From positions 186,001 through 250,000 of the forward strand of contig JAQUIJ010000006.1 in NCBI GenBank assembly GCA_028683385.1: 64,000 nucleotides of DNA, read 5' to 3'. The position numbers were made by a program, and so were the translations under genes. Origin of the DNA: Prolixibacteraceae bacterium. Lineage in GTDB: Bacteria; Bacteroidota; Bacteroidia; Bacteroidales; Prolixibacteraceae. Under the pieces are notes generated by a model. It saw nothing but the letters and a program-made list of their open reading frames with translations. It searched no databases and had not been told where the DNA came from. Of the stretch, positions 10,101-18,200 are shown in pieces (position 1 is the first letter of the stretch; each line of letters starts with the position of its first letter).

Positions 10101-10868
10101 GAAGGAATCATCATTGATCTGAAAAAAGATGTAAGTTGGGCCAACCGTAATGCCTGGGCGCCTTGCATCGTGGAGAAGAAAATCAACGGTGAATATAAAT
10201 ATTTCTATTATTTCACTGCGGCTCAGAAAATTGGCGTGGCAGTGGCCGATAACCCAACCGGACCATTCGTTGACAGCGGCAAAGCCCTGATCGATTTCAA
10301 ACCAAAAGGAATTACTGGAGGTCAGGAAATTGATCCTGATGTGTTTACTGACCCGAAAACCGGGAAAAGCTATTTGTACTGGGGAAATGGATACATGGCT
10401 GCTGCTGAGCTGAATGACGACATGATCTCGATCAATTTGAAAACCATGAAACTGATGAATGTTGATGATACTTTTCGCGAGGGAAGCTATGTGATTTACC
10501 GGAACGGAACCTATTATTTCATGTGGTCGGAAGACGATACGCGCAGTCCAAACTACAAAGTTCGTTATGCTACATCTGATTCGCCGCTTGGGAAACTGAC
10601 TATTCCGGAGAAAAATGTGGTGATTACGCAAAATCCGGATCAGGAAATTTATGCTACCGGCCACAATTCGGTGCTTCAGATTCCGGGGAAAGACGAATGG
10701 TACCTGGTTTATCACCGGTTTACCCGCCCCAAAGGAATTAAAATGGGAAGCCCTGCCGGATTCAATCGCGAAGTTTGCATCGACAAAATGGAATTCAATG
10801 CTGACGGATCAATCAAACAAGTTATTCCAACCCTTAAAGGAATTGAACCACTTTCAAATTCAAAATAA
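7104..10868 (+). CDS. Three-part GH43-like / GH51 / GH43 alpha-L-arabinofuranosidase fusion
   Basis: 1254 residues with a signal peptide (about 1-21). Residues ~30-210 look like part of a five-bladed propeller of GH43/GH32 type (DGMWHCVWSLNE, LIYWYPQSYP) but are short for a full domain. Residues ~245-860 are GH51, with the acid/base in GIGNED (N595-E596) and nucleophile E683 in LGEYASWGS. Residues ~945-1250 are GH43, with D957 (FYADPE), D1077/D1079 (EIDPDVF) and E1126 (REGSYV). The first domain should release arabinofuranose by retention and the last by inversion, so one polypeptide can cut different arabinose linkages in arabinan or arabinogalactan. The stop is 12 nt before the GH127 start, implying one transcript. 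Domain calls are firm; the role of the N-terminal piece is unknown. Confidence 0.9.
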   Translation: MKKTFLLLSLVVLLFGEISLGAVTPISNQPDSVYLFSYATTKNSNMNGLHFAWSTDQESWNSIGPEMRFLFCDYGRWGVEKRMITPYLFRAPDGMWHCVWSLNEHTGTFAHAESKDLIYWYPQSYPVVMTGNNCLQPEVSCKNEQYRISWISNQSRGEKAFYVTTTDFKSYTSAREMPLNNRLNSREEVIISGTKETGTIHKVAWELVESLLNKQKLNAYRDQLGSENAKTDSVRFASLKSVDATITIDNSKSKKISDLLIGVFFEDINYAADGGLYAELLQNRDFEFALSDKEGKDKSWNSTKAWHLIGDGATFTIDSVSPIHPNNAHFAVLKIEKTGAGLVNEGWDGIAVQAGDKYNFSVFARNPDMKSKKLLIRLTGKNGEIYGQTIVQTKASGWNKLEAVLTATISVSDAQLEIIPQTSGTIALDMISLFPQKTFKDHKNGLRADLAQTIADIHPRFIRFPGGCVAHGDGLGNIYRWKNTVGPLESRKPQKNLWGYHQSAGLGYYEYFQFCDDIGAEPLPVIAAGVPCQNSATGGAGQQGGIPMCDMDNYVQDVLDLIEWANGDVKTKWGKLRAEAGHPQPFNLKYVGIGNEDLINDIFEERFTMIYKAVKEKHPEITVIGTVGPTFEGTDYVEGWKIATKLQVPMVDEHYYQSPGWFINNQDYYDKYDRSKSKVYLGEYASWGSTIYNALAEALYLTSVERNGDVVSMTSYAPLLAKEGHTQWNPDLIYFNNTEVKPTVNYSVQQLYGQNSGDTYLTSDVKLSDKNESIGKRVAVSVVRDSKSNDLIVKLVNMLPVAVKANVILNEVDEIRSTATRTVLTGLPADKNARPVTDQISVSGEFPYSMPAYSFTVIRINPEKRPAEPKSDLLKKQNVYFQTEAKKIYLPVKHGTDLTQFNPEFKAAEGVSISPSGVQNFAKGPVNYTFKSGEGKEIYQVTASEDYNPVLEGFYADPEILYSEKTGKYYLYPTSDGFYNWSGNYFKVFSSENLVDWKDEGIIIDLKKDVSWANRNAWAPCIVEKKINGEYKYFYYFTAAQKIGVAVADNPTGPFVDSGKALIDFKPKGITGGQEIDPDVFTDPKTGKSYLYWGNGYMAAAELNDDMISINLKTMKLMNVDDTFREGSYVIYRNGTYYFMWSEDDTRSPNYKVRYATSDSPLGKLTIPEKNVVITQNPDQEIYATGHNSVLQIPGKDEWYLVYHRFTRPKGIKMGSPAGFNREVCIDKMEFNADGSIKQVIPTLKGIEPLSNSK

Positions 10869-10880
10869 AACGAACCAACC

Positions 10881-12836
10881 ATGAAATTACAAAACCTATT
10901 CATTATTGCTATTTTCATTTCGCTGGCAGCCTGTAAAAGCCAACCCGAAAAAGTGGATTACAAAATCACCGGAGTTCCGTTTAACGAGGTAAAAATAAAC
11001 GACAACTTCTGGTTACCAAAGATTGAAACCAATCGCACAGTGACTATTCCAGCATCGTTTGCCAAATGCGAGGAAACCGGCCGTGTGGAGAACTTTATAA
11101 AAGCGGCTAAAAAAGAAGGAGCGTTTGGAACCACCTTCCCGTTTGACGATACGGATATTTACAAAATTATTGAAGGTGCATCGTATTCAATGAGTGTTCA
11201 TCCCGATCCGAAACTTGATCATTATGTGGATAGTCTGATCACGATTGTCGCCGCGGCTCAGGAACCCGACGGTTATTTATACACAGCGCGAACCATTGAT
11301 CCACAGCATCCACACAAATGGTCGGGCAGCGAACGCTGGGTTCAGGAATCGGTGCTTAGTCACGAACTCTATAACTCCGGACATTTGTTCGAAGCGGCTT
11401 CGGCACATTTTCAGGCAACCGGCAAGCGTAATTTTCTCAACATTGCCCTGAAAAATGCCGATTTGCTCGATCAGGTTTTTGGCCCCGGAAAACGCAACGA
11501 TGCTCCCGGCCACGAAATCGTGGAGATGGGGCTGGTAAAACTCTATCGCATTACCGGAGAAAAGAAATACCTGAATCTGGCTAAATTTTTCATCGACAGC
11601 CGTGGAAAGGAAAATGATCCGAAAAAAGCTTATTCACAGGATCACAAACCGCTTATTCAGCAGGATGAAGCCGTTGGTCATGCTGTTCGTGCCGGATATT
11701 TATATTCCGGAGTGGCCGATGTCGCTGCACTAACCGGCGATTCGGCATATTTGGCTGCCATCGATAAAATCTGGGATAATACCGTTTCTAAAAAGCTGTA
11801 TATCACCGGGGGAATTGGAGCCCGTCACGAGGGAGAAGCGTTTGGCAACAATTACGAATTACCCAACCTGACGGCTTACAACGAAACATGCGCTGCAATT
11901 GCCAATGTTTACTGGAATTACCGTATGTTTTTGCTCCACGGCGATGCCAAATACATCGATGTACTCGAACGAAGTTTATACAATGGGGTAATTTCAGGAG
12001 TAGGTTTGGATGGCAAAACGTTCTTCTATCCAAATCCATTGGAATGCGATATGCATTATCATTTCAATAGCGGCGAAACGCTCGATCGTCAGCCCTGGTT
12101 CGATTGTTCGTGTTGCCCAACCAACATGTGCCGGTTTATCGCTTCTGTTCCCGGATACATTTATGCTCAGAGCAATAACGCATTGTATGTAAACCTGTTT
12201 GCCCAAAGTTCATCAACTGTCCAACTGAATAAGAAACTACCTGTCACCATTTCTCAGGAAACGAAATATCCATGGGATGGACAGGTTAAAATCTCTGTTT
12301 CTCCTGAAAAGACCAGTCGGTTTGCATTGTGTTTGCGTATTCCGGGATGGGCCGAAAATCAGGTTGTTCCAAGTGATCTGTATTCGTTTGTTTCTCCGGA
12401 AACGGGCGCGGTTTCGGTAACGGTAAACGGAGAACCTGTTCAGTATAAAACTGAAAAAGGTTATGCCGTAATCGACCATGAATGGAAACAGGGAGATGTG
12501 GTTAGCTACAACATTCCAATGAGCATTCGCCGTGTGCAAGCCAATGCGCAGGTAGCTGATGATGCTGGCAAAGTGGCTATTGAACGTGGTCCTATCGTAT
12601 ATTGTCTGGAAGGTGCTGATAACGGAGCAGATTTAATGACACTTTCCCTGCCCGATTCGTCAAAACTTACTGAATCATACAATTCCGGAGAACTAAGTGG
12701 TGTAGTAACCATTTCAGGAGATGCAGAAATTGCAAAAGGTAAAAAAACGGAGGTTCGAAAATTTACTGCAATCCCTTATTTCGTATGGAACAACCGGGGT
12801 GCCGATGAAATGAAAGTCTGGATTCCGAGAAAATAA
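10881..12836 (+). CDS. GH127 beta-L-arabinofuranosidase lipoprotein
   Basis: 651 residues, with a lipoprotein signal (SLAAC, Cys about residue 19). The family start NEVKINDNFWLPKIETNR is clear. The zinc/thiolate site of GH127 is intact: E335 and C337 (NETC) with C411-C412 (CSCC) match Glu338, Cys340, Cys417 and Cys418 of HypBA1, where a cysteine is the nucleophile. The enzyme removes beta-L-arabinofuranose, as found in extensin-type glycoproteins and some arabinans; relatives in GH127/146 also act on pectic arabinan. It lies 12 nt behind the GH51-GH43 gene. Together they attack alpha and beta arabinofuranosides. The C-terminal ~230 residues are the usual beta-sandwich regions. Confidence 0.92.
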   Translation: MKLQNLFIIAIFISLAACKSQPEKVDYKITGVPFNEVKINDNFWLPKIETNRTVTIPASFAKCEETGRVENFIKAAKKEGAFGTTFPFDDTDIYKIIEGASYSMSVHPDPKLDHYVDSLITIVAAAQEPDGYLYTARTIDPQHPHKWSGSERWVQESVLSHELYNSGHLFEAASAHFQATGKRNFLNIALKNADLLDQVFGPGKRNDAPGHEIVEMGLVKLYRITGEKKYLNLAKFFIDSRGKENDPKKAYSQDHKPLIQQDEAVGHAVRAGYLYSGVADVAALTGDSAYLAAIDKIWDNTVSKKLYITGGIGARHEGEAFGNNYELPNLTAYNETCAAIANVYWNYRMFLLHGDAKYIDVLERSLYNGVISGVGLDGKTFFYPNPLECDMHYHFNSGETLDRQPWFDCSCCPTNMCRFIASVPGYIYAQSNNALYVNLFAQSSSTVQLNKKLPVTISQETKYPWDGQVKISVSPEKTSRFALCLRIPGWAENQVVPSDLYSFVSPETGAVSVTVNGEPVQYKTEKGYAVIDHEWKQGDVVSYNIPMSIRRVQANAQVADDAGKVAIERGPIVYCLEGADNGADLMTLSLPDSSKLTESYNSGELSGVVTISGDAEIAKGKKTEVRKFTAIPYFVWNNRGADEMKVWIPRK

Positions 12837-12861
12837 TATCAATTGATGGAATTTTAGTTTG

Positions 12862-12889
12862 CCCCCTTAGCAATAGCAAAGGGGGTTTT
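12862..12889 (+). terminator. Rho-independent terminator closing the first PUL
   Basis: CCCCCTT (12862-12868) pairs with AAGGGGG (12879-12885), followed by TTTTC. It separates the GH127 gene from the ECF sigma gene of the next PUL. Confidence 0.8.
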
Positions 12890-12989
12890 CTGTTTTTATG
12901 CAAAAGGCATATTTACTGTTTGGTACCCGATGAATTTGCTTCTTCTATCTAACTATAACCCGCCTTATCTTTTACCAAATCTCTCTTTA

Positions 12990-13019
12990 ATTGATTTTCT
13001 GGAATAATTAATACTTTTG
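12990..13019 (+). promoter_or_regulatory. Promoter directly abutting the ECF sigma start codon
   Basis: ATTG at 12990-12993, an 18-nt spacer, then TACTTTTG at 13012-13019, a perfect match to the TAnnTTTG -7 box of Bacteroidota. The start codon (13026) lies only 6 nt after the box, about where transcription should begin, so the mRNA may be leaderless or nearly so. Confidence 0.6.
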
Positions 13020-13025
13020 CGGCAA

Positions 13026-13625
13026 ATGACTACAAAAAATTTGCCTTCCAATATCGTTAATGGTTTAATCATCGGTGATGAAGAAACATATATTTTCCTG
13101 TTTCGGGAATATTATGTAGCTCTTTGTTCGTACTCCAGAAGGTATGTTGGACGCAAAGATATTGCCGAGGAAATTGTTTCAGATACCTTCCTGAAAATAT
13201 GGGAGAATCGTGAGACAATACAAATTAGAACTTCAGTTAAAGCCTACCTCTTCCACGCTGTTTGTAATAATTCACTAAACTACTTACGTAAGCTGAAGAA
13301 AGAAGAGATTCTTGATGAGTATTTTCTCGAAACATCTTCAGAAAATATTGGTTTTGTGTTTATCTCGGAAGAAATGGATGAGCAAAGTTTGACAATGGAG
13401 AGTATCAATGAGAAGATTGAAGAAGCTGTTAGTTTGCTTCCAGAGCAACAACAAAAAGTATTCAGGCTGAAGCGTTTTGAAGGTAAAATGAACAAGGAAG
13501 TAGCTGAAATAATGGGACTTTCAATTAAAACGGTAGAGATGCACCTCTCGAAAGCTACGCTCAATTTGCGAAAGACGCTGAAAGATTATTTACCTTCTTT
13601 CCTTCTTTTTTTATTGCTGAAATAA
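13026..13625 (+). CDS. ECF RNA polymerase sigma factor (PUL regulator)
   Basis: 199 residues from the ATG at 13026; an upstream in-frame TTG at 13017 lies inside the -7 box and is unlikely. The sigma region 2 is seen in LFREYYVALCSYSRRYVG and DIAEEIVSDTFLKIWE, and region 4 in LPEQQQKVFRLKRFEG with the helix-turn-helix NKEVAEIMGLSIKTVEMHL. It is followed by a FecR-type anti-sigma and a SusC with an STN domain, the standard trans-envelope signalling arrangement: the loaded receptor contacts FecR, which releases or activates the sigma factor to transcribe the PUL. Confident as an ECF of the Bacteroidales PUL group. Confidence 0.94.
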   Translation: MTTKNLPSNIVNGLIIGDEETYIFLFREYYVALCSYSRRYVGRKDIAEEIVSDTFLKIWENRETIQIRTSVKAYLFHAVCNNSLNYLRKLKKEEILDEYFLETSSENIGFVFISEEMDEQSLTMESINEKIEEAVSLLPEQQQKVFRLKRFEGKMNKEVAEIMGLSIKTVEMHLSKATLNLRKTLKDYLPSFLLFLLLK

Positions 13626-13699
13626 AAAATCAAAAATATTTCCGGTTTCCATACAGGGTTTTGGGGATTCATGCATCTTGCTATTGAAAACTCACAAAA

Positions 13700-14692
13700 A
13701 TGGAAAACCAAACCGATATAAATATTCTGCTTATCCGTCTTTTCTCAGGCGAAGCTGACCTCAACGAAAAGAAAAGGATTTCTGATTGGCTAGATCTGTC
13801 GGCTGAAAACAAAAAGTTATATTCCGATTTACGTGAAATTTGGCTGAGTTCTGGCATTGAAACAAATGCTGACAATTATGATCTGGAAAGTGCGATTCTG
13901 AAATTTAGGGATCAAATAAACAAGGATCAAAACATTCAGCGGAAACAGATCAACTTCGATTGGTTCTTAAAGTATGCCGCTATTCTTGCATTGGCCTTGC
14001 TATTGCCATTTAGTTATTACATGGGAACCCAAAATAATTCAGACAACTCGATAACGACAATCTCTTGTGCCTACGGCGATAAATCAAGCATCATTTTACC
14101 CGATAACTCACACGTTTGGCTCAATTCCGGAAGTAAACTAACGTTCAATTCGAACTTCAAAGATGGGCGGAAGGTGTCGCTTGAAGGAGAGGCATATTTT
14201 GATGTGGCAAAGGACAAACACCACCCTTTCCAAGTGAAAACTGCTGATGTTCAGATTGAAGTTTTGGGTACAAAGTTTAATCTTAAAGCTTATCCGGATG
14301 AAAAATTGGTTTCTACCACTTTGGTTGAAGGAAGCGTGAAAATATCGAGCGAATATCAACACGAACTGATGACACCCGATCAGAAAATGACTTTTGATAA
14401 GGAAAGCAAGCAAGTGACGGTACAGGAACTGACTGATACTTCGTCGGAAACAGACTGGAAAGATGGTCGGTTTGTATTCAGAAATGAAACACTGGCTGAG
14501 TTAAAACCGAGGCTCGAGCGATGGTTTGATGTGGACATTGTTTTTGTCGATGATCAGGTGAAAAATAGAAGATTTACTGGAGTTTTGGGTCGTGAAAGCA
14601 TCTTGGAGGCAGTGTCGTATTTCGATCGATCGAACTATGTTTCTTGTTCGATTCAAGGCAATAAAATAATTATTAACTCTCAAAATAACTAA
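13700..14692 (+). CDS. FecR-family anti-sigma factor / signal transducer
   Basis: 330 residues. The cytoplasmic N-terminus (1-~88) should hold the sigma factor. A single membrane helix is at ~92-108 (YAAILALALLLPFSYYMG). The periplasmic FecR domain includes the motif WLNSGSKLTFN, FDVAKDKHHPFQVKT and VEVLGTKFNLKAY-type sequence, and a C-terminal DUF4974-like domain spans ~255-325 (ETLAELKPRLERWFDVDIVF). It senses the STN domain of the SusC encoded 111 nt downstream. The gap before it (13626-13699) has no clear terminator, so it is probably co-transcribed with the sigma gene. Confidence 0.93.
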   Translation: MENQTDINILLIRLFSGEADLNEKKRISDWLDLSAENKKLYSDLREIWLSSGIETNADNYDLESAILKFRDQINKDQNIQRKQINFDWFLKYAAILALALLLPFSYYMGTQNNSDNSITTISCAYGDKSSIILPDNSHVWLNSGSKLTFNSNFKDGRKVSLEGEAYFDVAKDKHHPFQVKTADVQIEVLGTKFNLKAYPDEKLVSTTLVEGSVKISSEYQHELMTPDQKMTFDKESKQVTVQELTDTSSETDWKDGRFVFRNETLAELKPRLERWFDVDIVFVDDQVKNRRFTGVLGRESILEAVSYFDRSNYVSCSIQGNKIIINSQNN

Positions 14693-14730
14693 GATTCAAT
14701 GCGTATGATTCCTTGTTGAAGAAATGAAAA

Positions 14731-14755
14731 AGGGAAGTGCTACCAACACCTCCCT
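14731..14755 (+). terminator. Hairpin between fecR-like gene and susC
   Basis: AGGGAAGTG (14731-14739) pairs with CACCTCCCT (14747-14755) with one internal mismatch and a 7-nt loop. No T tract follows, so it could be a weak terminator or an mRNA end-stabilising stem separating regulator and transporter messages. Confidence 0.45.
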
Positions 14756-14803
14756 CCAGTAATAATTAAACCGAAGTTTAACTTTTAAAAAGCGTCTAAA
14801 TTT

Positions 14804-17800
14804 ATGAAATTAAATCGAATTGACCTGTCCTTTTCTCGAAATGGACGGTTGAAAAAGTATTTTTTGATTATGAGACTAACCTCCCTACTTACGTTGTTTC
14901 TGACCCTGCAAATGAGCGCATCGGTCTGGTCGCAAACGATGAATGTAAAGTTGAAAAATTCGACTTTACAGGAGCTGTTTATCCAAATAGAAAAAAACAG
15001 TAATTACCGTTTTTTCTACAACAACGACGAAGTTGATGTGAACCAGAAAATTTCGATTGATGTTGAGGAAAAAACGGTTGGCAAGATTCTGACTACGGTT
15101 CTCGAAGGAACTCCGTATTCTTTCAAAGAGATGGATAATAAGCTCATTCTGATAGAAAGAACTGGTAATCAGACAAAATCTTTTGGAACAGAATTTCAAC
15201 AGCAAAAAAGCATCAAGGGAACGGTGAAAAGTTCTACTGGCGAATCTTTACCGGGGGTTTCGGTTGTGGTAAAGGGAACCTCAAACGGAACGATTACTGA
15301 CTCAAACGGGAACTATGTGATTTCTAATATTATGGCCAATTCAATTTTACAGTTTTCGTTCGTTGGGATGAAAACTCAGGACGCAGTTGTTGGAAATAAA
15401 TCTGTTATTGATGTTACATTGCAGGAAGAAGCCATTGGATTGGAAGAAGTTGTTGCTGTTGGTTATGGTACTCAAAAGAAAGGAAGCCTTACCAGTTCGG
15501 TGACGAATGTTAAAGGAAAAGAAATGTTGCAAAACTCATCGTCCAACGTTTCCAACGCCCTTGCTGGACGTACTGCTGGGGTAATTGCAACCAACCGCTC
15601 AGGACAACCTGGAGAAGATAACTCGACAATCCTGATCAGGGGTTTAAATTCATTTGGAGGTGGAACTTCTCCCTTAATTGTAGTTGATGGAATCCCTGAC
15701 CGGGACATGAACCGAATCAATCCAAACGATATTGAGTCGGTAACTGTGTTGAAAGATGCTTCGGCAGCAATTTATGGTGTTCGTTCGGCCAATGGAGTTA
15801 TTTTGATTACAACTAAACGTGGGCAATCGGGCAAACCAACGATTCATTACGATGGTTCGGTAGGCATTCAGCAATTAACCCGAATGGACAAACGGGTGGG
15901 TTCATGGGAATATATGACTTACTATAATGAATTAAACCTCAACCAAGGTAATACTGCGCCTTACGCGCAATCCGAAATTGACAAATACAAAGCAGGTAAC
16001 GATCCCGATTATACCAGTACCGACTGGATTGCCGCGGTATTCCGGAAAAATGCGCCACAATCGAACCACTCAATTTCAGTGAATGGTGGTAACGATCAGG
16101 TAAAATATTACCTGTCTGGTCAATATTTAAGTCAGGAAAGTAATTTCAGGAACAGCGATGAGAGGTTTAAGGAATATAACATCCGCTCGAACGTTGATGC
16201 CAAGATATCAAAAAACCTCAAAATAAATTTTGATTTGTCGGGGCGAAAAGAAGATCGGCAGCACCCGGTCGTTTCTGTTGGAAGTATTATGCACGAAGCA
16301 GTCAGCATGTACCCATTTTTGCCGGTTTACTGGTCAAATGGCTATCCAAACGCATGTATCTCAGCAGGGAGAAATCCAGTCCTTATGACCTCTTCGTTAC
16401 CGGGGTATGATAATGTCGTAAATCTTATTGTAAATGCCAAGATAGGTTTTGATCTGCAATTGCCATTTATTACAAAAGGTTTGTCGGTAAGCGGATATTC
16501 TGCATTCGATTATAATGATCGCAGTCAAAAGAAGTTTCAGCAACCCTGGGATGCTTATACCTACGACAAGACATCAAAAACATATAATAATCAAAGAAAT
16601 AGTACAAGCATTATCAGTTTATACCAGAGCGAACAACGAAGTAACGAGAATACTTATTTCGTGAAATTAGCATACGATAATCAATTTGGAAAACACGGAT
16701 TCAATGCTTTTGTCGGGTATGAGCAAACTTCATCAACATGGAGAGATACATACGCATATCGTAGAGACCTTTTAAGTTCTACCTTAGATCAACTCTTTAC
16801 CGGAAGCGCCATTGGACAAAATGCAACAGGTGCTGCCACACAAGATGGTCGTGCAAGTTATTTAGGACGGTTTGCATATAATTATTCCAATAAATATCTA
16901 GTTGACGTTACCATGCGTTACAACGGCTCTTTCAATTTTCCAGCAAATAAACGATGGGGCTTGTTCCCTGCTGTTTCATTAGGCTGGCGTATTTCTGAGG
17001 AAGATTTCTTCAAAAATAATATTCAGGGCATAGACCAGTTAAAACTGAGAGCCTCGTGGGGGCTGATGGGAAACGACAATGTGGCCCAATACCTTTATGT
17101 AACCAGGTATCAGGTATCAACAACGCCTGAGTATTACACCTACTTTGGCAGCAATTATACAGAAGTAAAAGACTTATACCTTGCAGCTACTCCTAATCCA
17201 AATATTACCTGGGAAAAACAGGATACAAGAAACATTGGATTTGATCTTACGACATTAAATAATAAATTGGAAATCAGCTTTGATGGGTTTAGGTTCTTAA
17301 GGTCAGATATTCTTGCGCAGCGCCTGGCCTCAGTACCGCTATACACCGGATTGTCTCTGCCAAAAGAAAATATTGGAGAATCACTCAACAGGGGTGTCGA
17401 TTTTTCGGTCAACTATACTGAAAAGAATACTCCGGTAAAATATCATTTGGGAGCCAATTTTACGTATGCAAAGAGTAAAATAATTTTCAAAGACGAATCT
17501 CCAAACATTCCTGAATGGCAAAGAACTACAGGAAGGTCGATTACATCATGGCTGGTTTATCAAACCAATGGCATCTACCACTCTCAAGCAGAAGTTGATG
17601 GATCTCCGCACTTAGCTGGAGCTAAACCAGGCGACCTTTGGTTGTTAGACAAAAGTGGTGACGGCAATATTACCAGCGACGATAAGGTTAGAATTCCAGA
17701 GTCGTCAACCCCTCAAATCGTATTCGGTTTATTAATGGGCGCCGAATACAAAGGTATTGCGTTAGATTTGGTATGGTCGGGTCAGGCTATGGCGAAACAA

Positions 17801-18181
17801 ATGATATTGCCACAGATGCAAGGCTCAGTTGTTGGACCTCCACAATGGCTGTTCGATGGAAGATGGACTGCCGAAAATCCGAACGCTCAATATCCAAGAG
17901 CATTTAATTCAAATGACATCAGAAATTCTACGTATGCCGACTTTTGGTTGATGGATGCCTCTTTTATCCGGTTGAAATCGGCTGAACTCTCCTATACGAT
18001 ACCTGCCGGATTATTTTCTAAACTTGGGATTTCCGATGTCAAGGTATATGCCAGTGGGTTTAACCTGTTTTCAATTGACAAGATGAAAAAATTTAACCGA
18101 GACCCTGAAACAGACAATACTACGGGGGTTAACTATCCGCAATCCCGTATCTATAAGTTCGGTTTGAATATTGGGTTTTAA
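14804..18181 (+). CDS. SusC-family TonB-dependent receptor with STN signalling domain
   Basis: 1125 residues. An unusually long leader precedes the hydrophobic core (MRLTSLLTLFLTLQMSASV), so M24 is an alternative start. Domains in order: STN/secretin-TonB short domain (~48-115, TLQELFIQIEKNSNYRFFYN), carboxypeptidase-regulatory-like domain (~133-208, GTVKSSTGESLPGVSVVVKG), TonB box/linker (IGLEEVVAVGYGTQKK), plug (~225-340, VLKDASAAIYGVRSANGVI) and 22-strand barrel. The STN domain couples substrate import to FecR/ECF signalling, matching the genes just upstream. The susD partner begins 19 nt downstream. The receptor is distinct from the first SusC, so the two PULs import different oligosaccharides. 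Confidence 0.95.
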   Translation: MKLNRIDLSFSRNGRLKKYFLIMRLTSLLTLFLTLQMSASVWSQTMNVKLKNSTLQELFIQIEKNSNYRFFYNNDEVDVNQKISIDVEEKTVGKILTTVLEGTPYSFKEMDNKLILIERTGNQTKSFGTEFQQQKSIKGTVKSSTGESLPGVSVVVKGTSNGTITDSNGNYVISNIMANSILQFSFVGMKTQDAVVGNKSVIDVTLQEEAIGLEEVVAVGYGTQKKGSLTSSVTNVKGKEMLQNSSSNVSNALAGRTAGVIATNRSGQPGEDNSTILIRGLNSFGGGTSPLIVVDGIPDRDMNRINPNDIESVTVLKDASAAIYGVRSANGVILITTKRGQSGKPTIHYDGSVGIQQLTRMDKRVGSWEYMTYYNELNLNQGNTAPYAQSEIDKYKAGNDPDYTSTDWIAAVFRKNAPQSNHSISVNGGNDQVKYYLSGQYLSQESNFRNSDERFKEYNIRSNVDAKISKNLKINFDLSGRKEDRQHPVVSVGSIMHEAVSMYPFLPVYWSNGYPNACISAGRNPVLMTSSLPGYDNVVNLIVNAKIGFDLQLPFITKGLSVSGYSAFDYNDRSQKKFQQPWDAYTYDKTSKTYNNQRNSTSIISLYQSEQRSNENTYFVKLAYDNQFGKHGFNAFVGYEQTSSTWRDTYAYRRDLLSSTLDQLFTGSAIGQNATGAATQDGRASYLGRFAYNYSNKYLVDVTMRYNGSFNFPANKRWGLFPAVSLGWRISEEDFFKNNIQGIDQLKLRASWGLMGNDNVAQYLYVTRYQVSTTPEYYTYFGSNYTEVKDLYLAATPNPNITWEKQDTRNIGFDLTTLNNKLEISFDGFRFLRSDILAQRLASVPLYTGLSLPKENIGESLNRGVDFSVNYTEKNTPVKYHLGANFTYAKSKIIFKDESPNIPEWQRTTGRSITSWLVYQTNGIYHSQAEVDGSPHLAGAKPGDLWLLDKSGDGNITSDDKVRIPESSTPQIVFGLLMGAEYKGIALDLVWSGQAMAKQMILPQMQGSVVGPPQWLFDGRWTAENPNAQYPRAFNSNDIRNSTYADFWLMDASFIRLKSAELSYTIPAGLFSKLGISDVKVYASGFNLFSIDKMKKFNRDPETDNTTGVNYPQSRIYKFGLNIGF

Positions 18182-18200
18182 TTAAAAACAACAAAATAAT

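Noticed and set aside
9990-10715. A 241-residue minus-strand open frame opposite the GH43 domain
   Set aside because: The plus strand encodes a clear GH43 with its three carboxylates. The reverse frame is a shadow.
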